From Antedon mediterranea (Eukaryota > Echinodermata > Crinoidea > Comatulida > Antedonidae), in the NCBI RefSeq assembly GCF_964355755.1, contig NC_092676.1, positions 11,948,288 to 12,012,287 on the forward strand: 64,000 bases of DNA. Reading direction: 5' to 3'. The position numbers were made by a program, and so were the translations under genes. This document shows, in pieces, positions 34,501 through 45,000 of this stretch. Below the pieces are notes generated by a model. It did no database searches, was not told where the DNA came from, and worked only from the letters and a program-made list of their open reading frames with translations. Every line of letters starts with the position of its first letter. Position 1 is the first letter of the stretch.

Positions 34501-37500
34501 ATCGATGTCTGTACGTAAAATCGGGGTCAATGTCTGTACGTAAAATCGGGGTCAATGTCTGTACGTAAAATCGGGGTCGATGTATGTACATAAAATCGGG
34601 GTCGATGTCTGTACGTAAAATCGGGGTCGATGTATGTACGTAAAATAGGGATAGATGTCGGTACGTCAAATCGGGGTCGATGTCTGTATGTAAAATCGAT
34701 GTTGATGTCTGTACGTAAAAACTTGGTCGATGACTGTACGTAAAATCGGGGTCGATGTATGTATGTCAAATCGGGTTCGATGTATGTACCTTAAATCGGG
34801 GTCGATGTCTGTACGTAAAATCGGGGTCGATGTCTGTACGTAAAAACTGGGTCGATCTCTGTACGTAAAATCGGGGTCGATGTCTGTACGTCAATACGGG
34901 ATCGATGTCTGTTCGTGAAATCGGGGTCGTTGTCTTTACGTAAAATCGCTGTCGATGTATGTAAGTCAAAACGGGGTCGATATCTGTACGTTAAAACTAG
35001 GTCGATGTCTGTAAGTAAAATCGGGGTCGCTGTCTGTATGTAAAATTGAGGTCGATGTCGGTACGTAAAAACGGGGTCGATGTCTGTATGTAAAATCAGG
35101 GTCGATGTCTGTACGTAAAAACTAGGTCGATGTCTGTACGTAAAATCGGGGTCGATGTCTGTACGTAAAAACTGGGTCGATCTCTGTACGTAAAATAGGG
35201 GTCGATGTCTGTACGTCAATACGGGATCGATGTCTGTTCGTGAAATCGGGGTCGTTGTCTTTACGTAAAATCTCTGTCGATGTATGTAAGTCAAAACGGG
35301 ATCGATATCTGTACGTTAAAACTAGGTCGATGTCTTTAAGTAAAATCGGGGTCGCTGTCTGTACGTAAAATTGAGGTCGATGTCGGTACGTAAAAACGGG
35401 GTCGATGTCTGTATGTAAAATCAGGGTCGATGTCTGTACGTAAAAACTAGGTCGATGTCTGTACGTAAAAACGAAGTCGATATATGTACGTCAAAACTAG
35501 GTCGATGTCTGTTTGTAAAATCAGGGTCGATGTCTGTACGTAAAAACTAGGTCGATGTCTGTACGTAAAAACGGGGTCGATGTCTATACGTAAAATAGGG
35601 GTCGATGTCTGTACGTAAAATCGGGGTCGATGTATGTACATAAAATCGGGGTTGATGTCTGTACGTTAAATCGGAATCGATGCCTGTACGGTAAATCGGG
35701 TTCGATGTATGTACGTTAAATCGGGGTCGATGTCTGAACGTAAAATCGGGGTCGATGTCTGTACGTAAAAACTGGATCGATCTCTGTACGTAAAATAGGG
35801 GTCGATGTATATATGTAAAATCGGGGTCGATGTATGTACCTAAAATAGGGATCCATGTCGGTACGTAAACTCGACGTTGATGTCTGTACGTAAAAACTGG
35901 GTCGATGACTGTACGTAAAATCGGGTCGATGTCTGTACGTAAAATCGGGGTCAATGTCTGTACGTAAAATCGGGGTCAATGTATGTACGTAAAATTGGGG
36001 TCGATGTATGTACATAAAATCGGGGTCGATGTCTGTATGTAAAATCGGGGTCGATGTATGTACGTAAAATAGGGATAGATGTCGGTACGTAAATTCGGGG
36101 TCAATGTCTGTATGTAAAATTGATGTTGATGTCTGTACGTAAAAACTTGGTCGATGACTGTACGTAAAATCGGGGTCGATGTATGTATGTCAAATCGGGT
36201 TCGATGTATGTACCTTAAATCGGGGTCGATGTCTGTACGTAAAATCGGGGTCGATGTCTGTACGTAAAAACTGGGTCGATCTCTGTACGTAAAATCGGGG
36301 TCGATGTCTGTACGTCAATACGGGATCGATGTCTGTTCGTGAAATCGGGGTCGTTGTCTTTACGTAAAATCGCTGTCGATGTATGTAAGTCAAAACGGGG
36401 TCGATATCTGTACGTTAAAACTAGGTCGATGTCTGTAAGTAAAATCGGGGTCGCTGTCTGTACGTAAAATTGAGGTCGATGTCGGTACGTAAAAACGGGG
36501 TCGATGTCTGTATGTAAAATCAGGGTCGATGTCTGTACGTAACAACTAGGTCGATGACTGTACGTAAAAACGGAGTCAATATATGTACGTCAAAACTAGG
36601 TCGATGTCTGTTTGTAAAATCAGGGTCGATGTCTGTACGTAAAAACTAGGTCAATGTCTGTTCGTAAAAATGGGGTCGATGTCTATACGTAAAATAGGGG
36701 TCGATGTCTGTACGTAAAATCGGGGTCGATGTATGTACATAAAATCGGGGTCGATGTCTGTACGTTAAATTGGAATCGATGCCTGTACGGTAAATCGGGT
36801 TCGATGTATGTACGTTAAATCGGGGTCGATGTCTGAACGTATAATCGGGGTCGATGTCTGTACGTAAAAACTGGGTCGATCTCTGTACGTAAAATAGGGG
36901 TCGATGTATATATGTAAAATCTGGGTCGATGTATGTACGTAAAATAGGGATCGATGTCGGTACGTAAACTCGAGGTTGATGTCTGTACGTAAAAACTGGG
37001 TTGATGACTGTACGTTAAATCGAAGTCGATGCCTGTACGGTAAATCGGGTTCGATGTCTGTACGTAAAAACGTGGTCGATGTCTGTATGTAAAATCGAGG
37101 TTGATGTCTGTATGTAAAAACTTGGTCGATGACTGTACGTAAAATCGGGGTCGATGTATGTACGTAAAATCGGGTTCGATGTCTGTACGTAAAATCGGGG
37201 TCGATGTCTGTACGTAAAATCGGGGTTAATGTCTGTACGTAAAATCGGGGTCGATGTATGTACATAAAATCGGGGTCGATGTCTGTACGTTAAATCGAAG
37301 TCTATGCCTGTACGGTAAATCGGGTTCGATGTCTGTACGTAAAAACGTTGTCGATGTGTGTACCTCAACATGGGGTCGATTTCTGTACGCTACAACTAGG
37401 TTGATGTCTGTACGTAAAAACAGAGTCGATGTCTGTACGTAAAATCGAAGTCGATGTCGGTACGTAAAAACTAGGTCGATGTCTGTACGTAAAAACAGAG

Positions 37501-37620
37501 TCGATGTCTGAATGTCAAAACGGGGTCGATGTCTGTACGTCAAAACTAGGTCGATGTCTGTACGTAAAAACGGGGTTGATGGCTGTACGTAAAATCGGGG
37601 TCGATGTCTGTACGTCAAAT
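28600..37620. repeat. 5.4 kb segmental duplication and nested repeats in satellite C
   Basis: The variant order at about 30.0-32.2 kb recurs at 35.4-37.6 kb, at offsets of 5441 and 5392 bp. A marker string with CAATACGGGATCGATGTCTG followed by TTCGTGAAATC occurs near 29.1, 29.45, 29.8, 30.9, 32.5, 33.0, 34.2, 34.9, 35.2 and 36.3 kb. These nested duplications imply repeated unequal exchange or amplification. Confidence 0.7.
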
Positions 37621-38318
37621 CGAGGTTGATGTCTGTACGTAAAAACTGGGTCGATAACTGTACGTAAAATCCGGTCGATGTCTGTACGTAAAATTGGGGT
37701 CGATGTCTGTACGTAAAATCGGGGTCGATTTCTGTACGTAAAATCGGGGTCGATTTCTGTACGTAAAAACTTGGTCAATGACTGTACGTAAAATCGGGGT
37801 CGATGTATGTACGTAAAATCGTGGTCGATGTATGTACGTCAAATCGGTGTGGCTGTCTGTACGTAAAATCGTGGTCGATGCCTGTACGTAAAAACTGGGT
37901 CGATGTTTGTACGTCAAAACGAGGTCGATGTCGGTACGTAAAACTAGGTCGATGTCTGTTTGTCAAAACGGGGTCGATGTCTGGCTGTACGTAAAATCGG
38001 GTCGATGTCTGTACGTAAAATCGGGGTCGATGTCTGTACGTAAAATCGGGGTCGATGTCTGTACGTAAAATCGAGGTTGATGTCTGTACGTAAAAACTTG
38101 GTCGATGACTGTACGTAAAATCGGGGTCGATGTATGTACGTAAAATCGGGTTCGATGTCTGTACGTTAAAACGGGGTCGATGTCTGTACGTAAAATCGGT
38201 GTCGATGTATGTACGTAAAAACTAGGTCGATGTCTGTACGTAAAAACGGGGTCGTTGTCTGCACTTAAAAACGGGGTCGATGTCGGTACGTAAATTCTGA
38301 GTAGATTTCTGTTCGTTC

Positions 38319-38520
38319 CTATTAATCAAATAATCAACACAAAATTTCCTGGTATATTTATTGACGACAGACTTAACTGGAAATCCCAGTTTCTAATTGT
38401 ATTATATTATTTATATTTTATTATTTGTTTCGAGGAGCCTATTCACCACAAGCTTTGCTTTCTTTTAGGCTCCTCCACTTTATATTTATATATTTGTAAA
38501 GTGAAATAAATAAATGAAAC
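38319..38520 (+). pseudogene. Non-LTR retrotransposon 3' remnant (reverse transcriptase)
   Basis: Directly after satellite C, codons from about 38333 read INTKFPGIFIDDRLNWKSQ. This matches the conserved C-terminal reverse transcriptase block (FLGxxIDxxLxW) of non-LTR retrotransposons of the jockey/CR1 type. Most of the enzyme is missing. After the block the sequence becomes AT-rich and then gives a hairpin, GAGGAGCC (38432-38439) pairing with GGCTCCTC (38468-38475), followed by AAATAAATAAATGAAAC, a 3' UTR-like end with a poly(A)-signal-like tail. It is 5'-truncated and inactive. Confidence 0.6.
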
Positions 38521-38603
38521 ATTGCCGCCAAGCAAAACATGTTGATGCTCAACGCGTGACACACATGGGAAAATCTTTGTACTCACCACATTGACAACCA
38601 GCC

Positions 38604-38711
38604 ATGATGGAAGGTGAACAATCGGCCCTGGTGCATTTTGGCCAGCATGCCAAAAAAATGTTTGTAAAAGAATGTGGTGGGAAAATGGAGATATTCGAGA
38701 AATGTGCTGAG
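38604..38711 (+). CDS. Possible short exon, 36 codons, with splice donor
   Basis: An ATG-ATG pair at 38604 opens a 36-codon frame (MMEGEQSALVHFGQHAKKMF, then VKECGGKMEIFEKCAE) that ends exactly at a near-consensus splice donor, CTGAG|GTACGTAAG, at 38711/38712. The exon would be phase 0. Base composition is less AT-rich than the surroundings. I do not recognise the protein, and no matching acceptor exon is visible in the satellite DNA downstream. It may be a surviving exon of a host or transposon gene, or chance. Confidence 0.3.
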
Positions 38712-38790
38712 GTACGTAAGGACAAATTTAAGCGTCTTGTGTTTCTTTCTTATTTTTTAGTATGTTTTCTTTTGTTATTTGTAATTCCTC

Positions 38791-39113
38791 TAGTTGTTCC
38801 CATGCACTGACGTCTGTGACTTCATCTACAGACAATCCGTATATACCACCACTATCCTTTATTCTGTTTACAAGTTGTTGCTGAATGTCCTCTGACAGTT
38901 GAGCAATTGAGTTTTAGTGGTCTTAGAAATATAGCTGGCGTTTCGAGCGCAACTACTTAAATGGTCATTAAGCGACTCATCACTTTCTGCCATAAGTCGC
39001 AGCAACTCCTTTAAATTGCCCATGTGTGTGTCTGTGAAGGCAAGAGGTGATCCACCATCACTGTGACCTCGTAGGGATATCCCTTGTCCTCCACAATACT
39101 CCAGTGAGTGCAC
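38791..39113 (-). pseudogene. hAT-type (DUF4371/ZMYM1-like) transposase remnant
   Basis: On the minus strand, residues LEYCGGQGISLRGH, then LKELLRLMAESDESLNDHL and CARNASYISKTTKTQ, follow the order seen in DUF4371-containing hAT-derived proteins ('QGxxLRGH', 'LxxHL', 'NAxYxSKTxQNE'). After a one-base frameshift near 38910 the frame continues LSEDIQQQLVNRIKDSG and IYGLSVDEVTDVSAWEQL. The DExTD string matches the first catalytic Asp region of this transposase group. The frame is preceded by a stop (39117-39119), shifted once and lacks everything further downstream, so it is dead. The family assignment is from pattern recognition only. Confidence 0.65.
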
Positions 39114-39143
39114 GAATTACCGAAAACATTACGCACGTAATTA

Positions 39144-39337
39144 CATACAGACATCGACCCCAATTTTACGTACAGACATCGACTCGTTTTTAAGTAAAGA
39201 AATCGACCCGTTTTTAAGTACAGATATCTCCCAGTTTTTAAGTAAAGATATCTCCCCGTTTTTAAGTACAGATATCTCCCCGTTTTTAAGTACAGATATC
39301 TCCCCGTTTTAAGTGCAGATATCTCCCCGGTTTTAAA
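39144..39337 (-). repeat. Inverted satellite C-like monomers (24 bp variant)
   Basis: Eight or so monomers in the opposite orientation to the main array. The first ones read ACAGACATCGACCCCAATTT (ordinary C, reversed). The later ones are a 24 bp variant, CCCCGTTTTTAAGTACAGAT plus ATCT, in which the ATCG core has become a GATATC word. Because 24 is a multiple of three, a minus-strand frame reads KTGRYLYL in repeats; this is not a gene. Confidence 0.8.
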
Positions 39338-39339
39338 GG

Positions 39340-39870
39340 CCAGGTGCGGGCAAAACATTTCTATTGATCATACATTCCAATAATTATCGATCTATAGCTT
39401 TCCCCATGTTTCATATTTTTTGGGATTTTATTTGTGTTACACAAGCTTGTTGAAAATAAGCACTTTCTTATCAGTGGGGGGATAGTTCAAATTACACAGT
39501 AAAATCTCTATTCTTTTGTACACAAATGTTGTAAATAGAGAGGCATTTTAAAAAACTATTAAAAATAAACGGCGTTGTAAAAAATGTTATCAGATGACTA
39601 AATATAGGTAATATATGTAAAACGAACTGTGGTCGAGCACGGACGTGTTTTGTTCGAGCTCTGTACTTCACTATTTTTCCTTGTTTTCGACTGAGCTGAA
39701 TCTGGTCTAACTACAAACTTTGATGTTTATGATCTGTTTAAGACTGATCTGTTTATGATCTGTCTATGATCTGTTTGACTGGTGTTTGACTGTTTCGTGA
39801 GTTTTTCTGTGTTTTTCTGTTACATTAAAACACTAGCGTTGCACGTTATTCTAGGATTCTGAAACACCCG
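39340..39870. other. Unique spacer, nothing recognised
   Basis: Single-copy-looking AT-rich DNA between the inverted C monomers and satellite A. Near 39730-39775 'gatctgttta' and 'gactg' words repeat locally. No gene is recognised. Confidence 0.5.
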
Positions 39871-42050
39871 CTGTTGGGTCGAAATTTGGCCATTTTTCGA
39901 AAAATTGGCCATTTTTCGAAAAATTGTTTAAAATTAAAAAATTATGCTATAATATTGCCATTTATGCAAATATGTTGTGCTAACATCATCTTATAGAGCC
40001 ATAGTAACTAGTTATGTCAAAAAATAAAAGGGTTGAAATTTGAGGGGGACCAAAGGATTTTTTTTGTCGAAAAATGGCAAAAATTTTCCACTTTTTAAAA
40101 TTAAATAATTATGCTATAATATTGCCATTTATGGACATATATTGTGTTAACATCATCTTATAGAGCCATAGTAACTAGTTATGTCAAAAAACAAGGCCAA
40201 CAGCAATAAGTATCGTGCTCTCAGAAATAAATGAACTTTCAAAAAGTAATGTACTTTAAAACTTTTCTGTACATCAAAACAGTTCAAAAAGTACAGAAAA
40301 GCGATAAAACCCAAAGTGATACCGGACCAACAGACAGACCGATCGACCGACATAGTGAACTGTAGAGTCGCGTCCACGCGACTAATTAAAGGTTTGAAGT
40401 TTGGCCATTTTTCGAAAATTTCCCTGCGGGGACCATAGGAATTTTTCAAAAAATGGCAACAATTTCCAATATTATACTATAATTAGGCTATAATATTGCC
40501 ATTTATGCACATATATTGTGTTAACATCATCTTATAGAGCCATAGTAACTAGTTATGTCAAGAAATAAAAGGGTCGAAATTTGGGCATTTTTCGAAAAAT
40601 TTCCCTGCGGGGGACCATAGGATTTTTTTTCGAAATAATGTCAAAATTTCCATTGTTTAAAATTTAAAAATTATGCTATAATATTGCCATTTATGCAAAT
40701 ATATTGTGCTAACATCATCTTATAGGGCCGTAGTAACTAGTTATGTCAAAAAATAAAAGGATCGAAATTTGGCCATTTTTCGACAATTTCCCTTTTTAAA
40801 ATTCAAATATTATGCTATAATATTGCCATTTTTGCAAATATATTGTGCTGACATTATCTTATAGAGCCATAGTAACTAGTTATGTCAAAAAATAAAAGGG
40901 TCAAAATTTGGCAATTTTTCGAAAATGTTCCTGCGGGACACCATAGGATTTTTTTTCGAAAAATGGCAAAAATTTCCACTTTTCAAAATTCGAAAATTAT
41001 GCTATAATGTTGCCATTTATACAGATATATTTTGCTAACATTAACATAAATGTCCACCGTTTAAAATTCAATAATTGGCTATAATATTGCCATTTATGCA
41101 CATATATTGTGTTAACATAATCTTATAAAGCCATAGTAACGAGGTATGTCAAAAAATAAAAGGGTCGAAATTTGGCCATTTTTCGAAAATTTTCCTGCGG
41201 GGGACTATATAAATTTTTTCGAATAATGGCAAAATTTTCCACTTTTTCAAAATCAATAATTATGTTATGATATTTCCATTTATGCACATATTGTGTTAAC
41301 ATCATCTTATAGAGACATAGCAGCTAGTTATGTCAAAAAAATAAAAGGGTCGAAAAATGGCAACATTTTCCACTCTTTAAGATTAAATAAATATGCTATA
41401 ATATTGCCATTTATACAGATATATTTTGCTAACATCATCTTATAGAGCCATAGTAACGAATTATGTCAAAAAATAAAAGGGTTGAAATTTGGCCATTTTT
41501 CGAAAATTTCCCTGCAGGAGACCATAGGAATTTTTTCGAAAAATTGACAAAATTTCCAATTTCTAAAATTCGAAAATTATGCTATAATATTGCCATTTAT
41601 GTACATATATTGTGCTAACATCATCTTATAGAGACATAGTAACTAGTTATGTCAAAAAATAAAAGGGTCAAAATTTGGCCATTTTCCGAAAATTTTCCTG
41701 CGGGCGTCCATAGGAATTTTTTTTTCGAAAATGGCCAAAATTTATACTTTCTAAAATTCAAAAATTATGCTATAATATTGCCATTTATGCAAATATATTG
41801 TGCTAACATAATCTTATAGAGACATAGTAACTAGTTATGTCAAAAAATAAAAGGATCGAAATTTGGCCATATTCCGAAAATTTCCGGTTGGGGGACGACA
41901 GGATTTTTTTCGAAAAATAACCAAAATGTCTACCATTTAAAATTCAATAATTAGGCTATAATATATCCATTTTTCGAAAAATAATCAAAATTTCCAGTTT
42001 TTTAAAATTCGAAAATTATGCTATAATATTGCCATTTATGCAAATATATT
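39871..42050. repeat. Satellite A, second block
   Basis: About a dozen copies of the ~180 bp satellite A unit, same orientation as at 12843-14085 and with the same words (CATAGTAACTAGTTATGTC, AAATAAAAGGGTCGAAATTT, ATTATGCTATAATATTGCC). Several copies are truncated (for example near 41960). A 194 bp foreign segment interrupts it at 40191-40384. It passes directly into satellite B near 42050. Confidence 0.85.
40191..40384. mobile_element. 194 bp insertion within a satellite A monomer
   Basis: A satellite A unit is cut after ATGTCAAAAA and resumes with a TTAAAGG-TTTGAAGTTTGGCC variant. The insert contains an inverted pair around ACTTTTCTGTACATCAAAAC and AAAAAGTACAGAAAAG. It ends with a GACCGATCGACCGACATAGT tract and GTCGCG-TCCAC-GCGACT, a small hairpin. 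It resembles the tail of a non-autonomous retroelement; the family is uncertain. Confidence 0.5.
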
Positions 42051-45000
42051 GTGATGTTTTTGTGTAACCAAGTTTCATCGCAAGGCACAAAATGGTCTAA
42101 AACGTCTCTAATGGTCTAAATGCGATTTGAAGCATTTCCAAGCACTTAGGTGTTTTTATGTTAAAAAGTTTTTTCGAAAATCACAAAATGGTCTAAAAAA
42201 TCTCCAAATGCGATTTGAAGCTATTCTGTGCACTTTGATGTTTTTGTGTAAAAAGTTTTATCGACACGCTCAAAATGGTTTAAAACAATTTCAAACACGG
42301 TATTAAGCTATTTTGTGCAATTTGATGTTTTTGTATGAAAAGTTTTATCGAAATGCACAAAATTGTCTAAAACCTCTCTAAATGCGATTTGAAGCTATTT
42401 TGTACACTTTGATGTTTTTGTGTGAAAAGTTTTATCGAAATGCTCAAAATGCTCTAAAACGGTTTTAAATGTGATTTTAAGCACTTTGATGTTTTTGTGT
42501 AACCAAGTTTCATCGAAATGCACAATATGGTCTAAAACCTCTCTAAATGCGATTTGAAGCTATTTTGTGCAATTTGATGTTTTTGTGTGAAAAGTTTTAT
42601 CGAAATGCACAAAATGGTCTAAAACCTCTCTAAATGCGATTTGAAGCTATTTTGTACACTTTTATGTTTTTGTGTAAAAAGTTTTATCGAAATGCTCAAA
42701 ATGCTCTAAAACGGTTTTAAATGTGATTTTAAGCACTTTGATGTTTTTGTGTAACCAAGTTTCATCGAAATGCACAATATGGTCTAAAACGTCTCCAAAT
42801 GCGATTTGGAGATATTCTAAACACTTTGGTCTTTTTATGTTAACAAATCTTTTCGAAATGCACAAAATTTTCTAAAACGTCTCCAAATGCGATTTGAAGC
42901 ATTTCTAAGCACTTTGGTGTTTTTATGTTAAAAAGTTTTTTCGAAAATGACAAAATGGTCTAAAACGTCAACAAATGCGATTTGAAGCTATTCTGTGCAC
43001 TTTGATGTTTTTGTGTGAAAGGTTTTATCGACATGCTCAAAATGGTTTAAAACGATTTCAAACACGGTATTAAGCTATTTTGTGCAATTTGATGTTTTTG
43101 TGTGAAAGTTTTATCGAAATGCACAAAATGGTCTAAAACCTCTCTAAATGCGATTTGAAGCTATTTTGTACACTTTGATGTTTTTGTGTGAAAAGTTTTA
43201 TCGAAATGCTCAAAATGCTCTAAAACGGTTTTAAATGTGATTTTAAGCACTTTGATGTTTTTGTGTAACCAAGTTTCATCGAAATACACAATATGGTCTA
43301 AAACGTCTCCAAATGCGATTTGGAGATATTCTAAGCACTTTGGTGTTTTTATGTTAACAAATTTTTTCGAAACGCACAAAATGGTCTAAAACGTCTCCAA
43401 ATGCGATTTGAAGCATTTCTAAGCACTTTGGTGTTTTTATGTTAAAAAGTTTTTTCGAAAATCACAAAATGGTCTAAAACGTCTCCAAATGCGATTTGAA
43501 GCTATTCTAAGCACTTCGATGTTTTTGTGTTAACAAGTTTTTTCGAAATGCACAAATTGGTCTAAAACGTCTCCAAATGCGATTTGAAGCTATTTTGTGC
43601 ACTTTGATGTTTCTGTGTGAAAAGTTTTATCTAAAATGCTCAAAATGGTCTAAAACGGTTTCAAATGTGATTATATGCACTTTGATGTTTTTGTGTAACC
43701 AAGTTTCATCGAAATGCACAAAATGGTCTAAAACGTCTCCAAATACGATTTGAAGCATTTTGGTGTTTTTATGTTAAAATGTTTTTTCGAAAATCACGAA
43801 ATGGTCTAAACGTCTCCAAATGCGATTAGAAGCTATTCTGGGCACTTTGATGTTTTTGTGTCAAAAGTTTTATCGACATGCTCAAACTCGTCTAAAACGT
43901 CTTCAAACACGATATTAAGCTATTTTGTGCAATTTGAGGTTTTTTTGTGATAAGTTTTATCGAAATGCACAACATTTTCTAAAACGTCTCTAAATGCGAT
44001 TTGAAGCTATTTTGTACACTTTGATGTTTTTGTGTTAAAAGTTTTATCGAAATGCTCAAAATGCTCTAAAACGGTTTTAAATGTGATTTTAAGCACTTTG
44101 ATGTTTTTGTGTAACCAAGTTTCATCGAAATGCACAATATGGTCTAAAACGTCTCCAAATGCGATTTGGAGATATTCTAAACACTTTGGTCTTTTTATGT
44201 TAACAAATCTTTTTGAAATGCACAAAATGGTCTAAAACGTCTCCAAATACGATTTGAAGCATTTCTAAGCACTTTGGTGTTTTTATGTTAAAAAGTTTTT
44301 TCGAAAATCACAAAATGGTCTAAAACATCTCCAAATGCGATTTGAAGCTATTCTGTGCACTTTCATGTTTTTGTGTGAAAAGTTTTATCGACATGCTCAA
44401 AATGGTTTAAAACAATTTCAAACACGGTATTAAGCTATTTTGTGCAATTTGATGTTTTTGTGTGAAAAGTTTTATCGACATGCTCAAAATGGTATAAAAC
44501 GTCTCTGAATGCGATTTGAAGCTATTTTGTGCACTTTGATGTTTTTGTGTGAAAAGTTTTATCGAAATGCTTAAAATGCTCTAAAACGGTTTTAAATGTG
44601 ATTTTAAGCACTTTGATGTTTTTGTGTAACCAAGTTTCATCGAAATGCACAAAGTGGTCTAAAACGCCTCCAAATGCCTTTTGAAGATATTCTAAACACT
44701 TTGGTCTTTTTATGTTAACACATTTTTTCGAAATGCACAAAATGGTCTAAAACGTATCCAAATGCAATTTGAAGCTATTCTGTACACCTTGATATTTTGT
44801 GTAACCAAGTTTCATCGAAATGCACAAAATGGTCTAAATCGTCTCCAAATGCGATTTGAAGCATTTCTAAGCACTTTGGTGTTTTTATGTTAAAAAGTTT
44901 TTTTCGAAATGCACAAAATGGTCTAAAACGTCTCCAAATGCCATTTTAAGATATTCTGTGCACTTTGATGTTTTTGTGTGAAAAGTTTTATCGACATGCT

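Larger units (their letters stand above)
19926..38318. repeat. Satellite C, main array (25 bp unit, ~730 copies)
   Basis: About 18.4 kb of the 25 bp unit (TCGATGTCTGTACGTAAAAT then CGGGG) in one orientation. Common variants are AAAACTAGG, AAAACTGGG, AAATACGGGA, GTATGTACG and TGTCGGTACG. The unit contains no stop codon in any minus-strand frame and three frames interlock over 75 bp (RPRFYVQTS, TPILRTDID, PDFTYRHR), which explains the many minus-strand frames up to 232 codons (30106-30804). Higher-order duplications are visible at offsets near 1197 bp (20975 to 22172), 2098 bp (25755 to 27853) and about 5.4 kb (30006 to 35447; 31979 to 37371). Confidence 0.95.

Noticed and set aside
20667-37994. 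Dozens of minus- and plus-strand reading frames (up to 232 codons) rich in TYRHRPRF and RTDID peptides
   Set aside because: They are translations of the 25 bp satellite, which lacks stops in every minus frame. Frames start and end at random monomer variants, and no domain or codon bias is seen.
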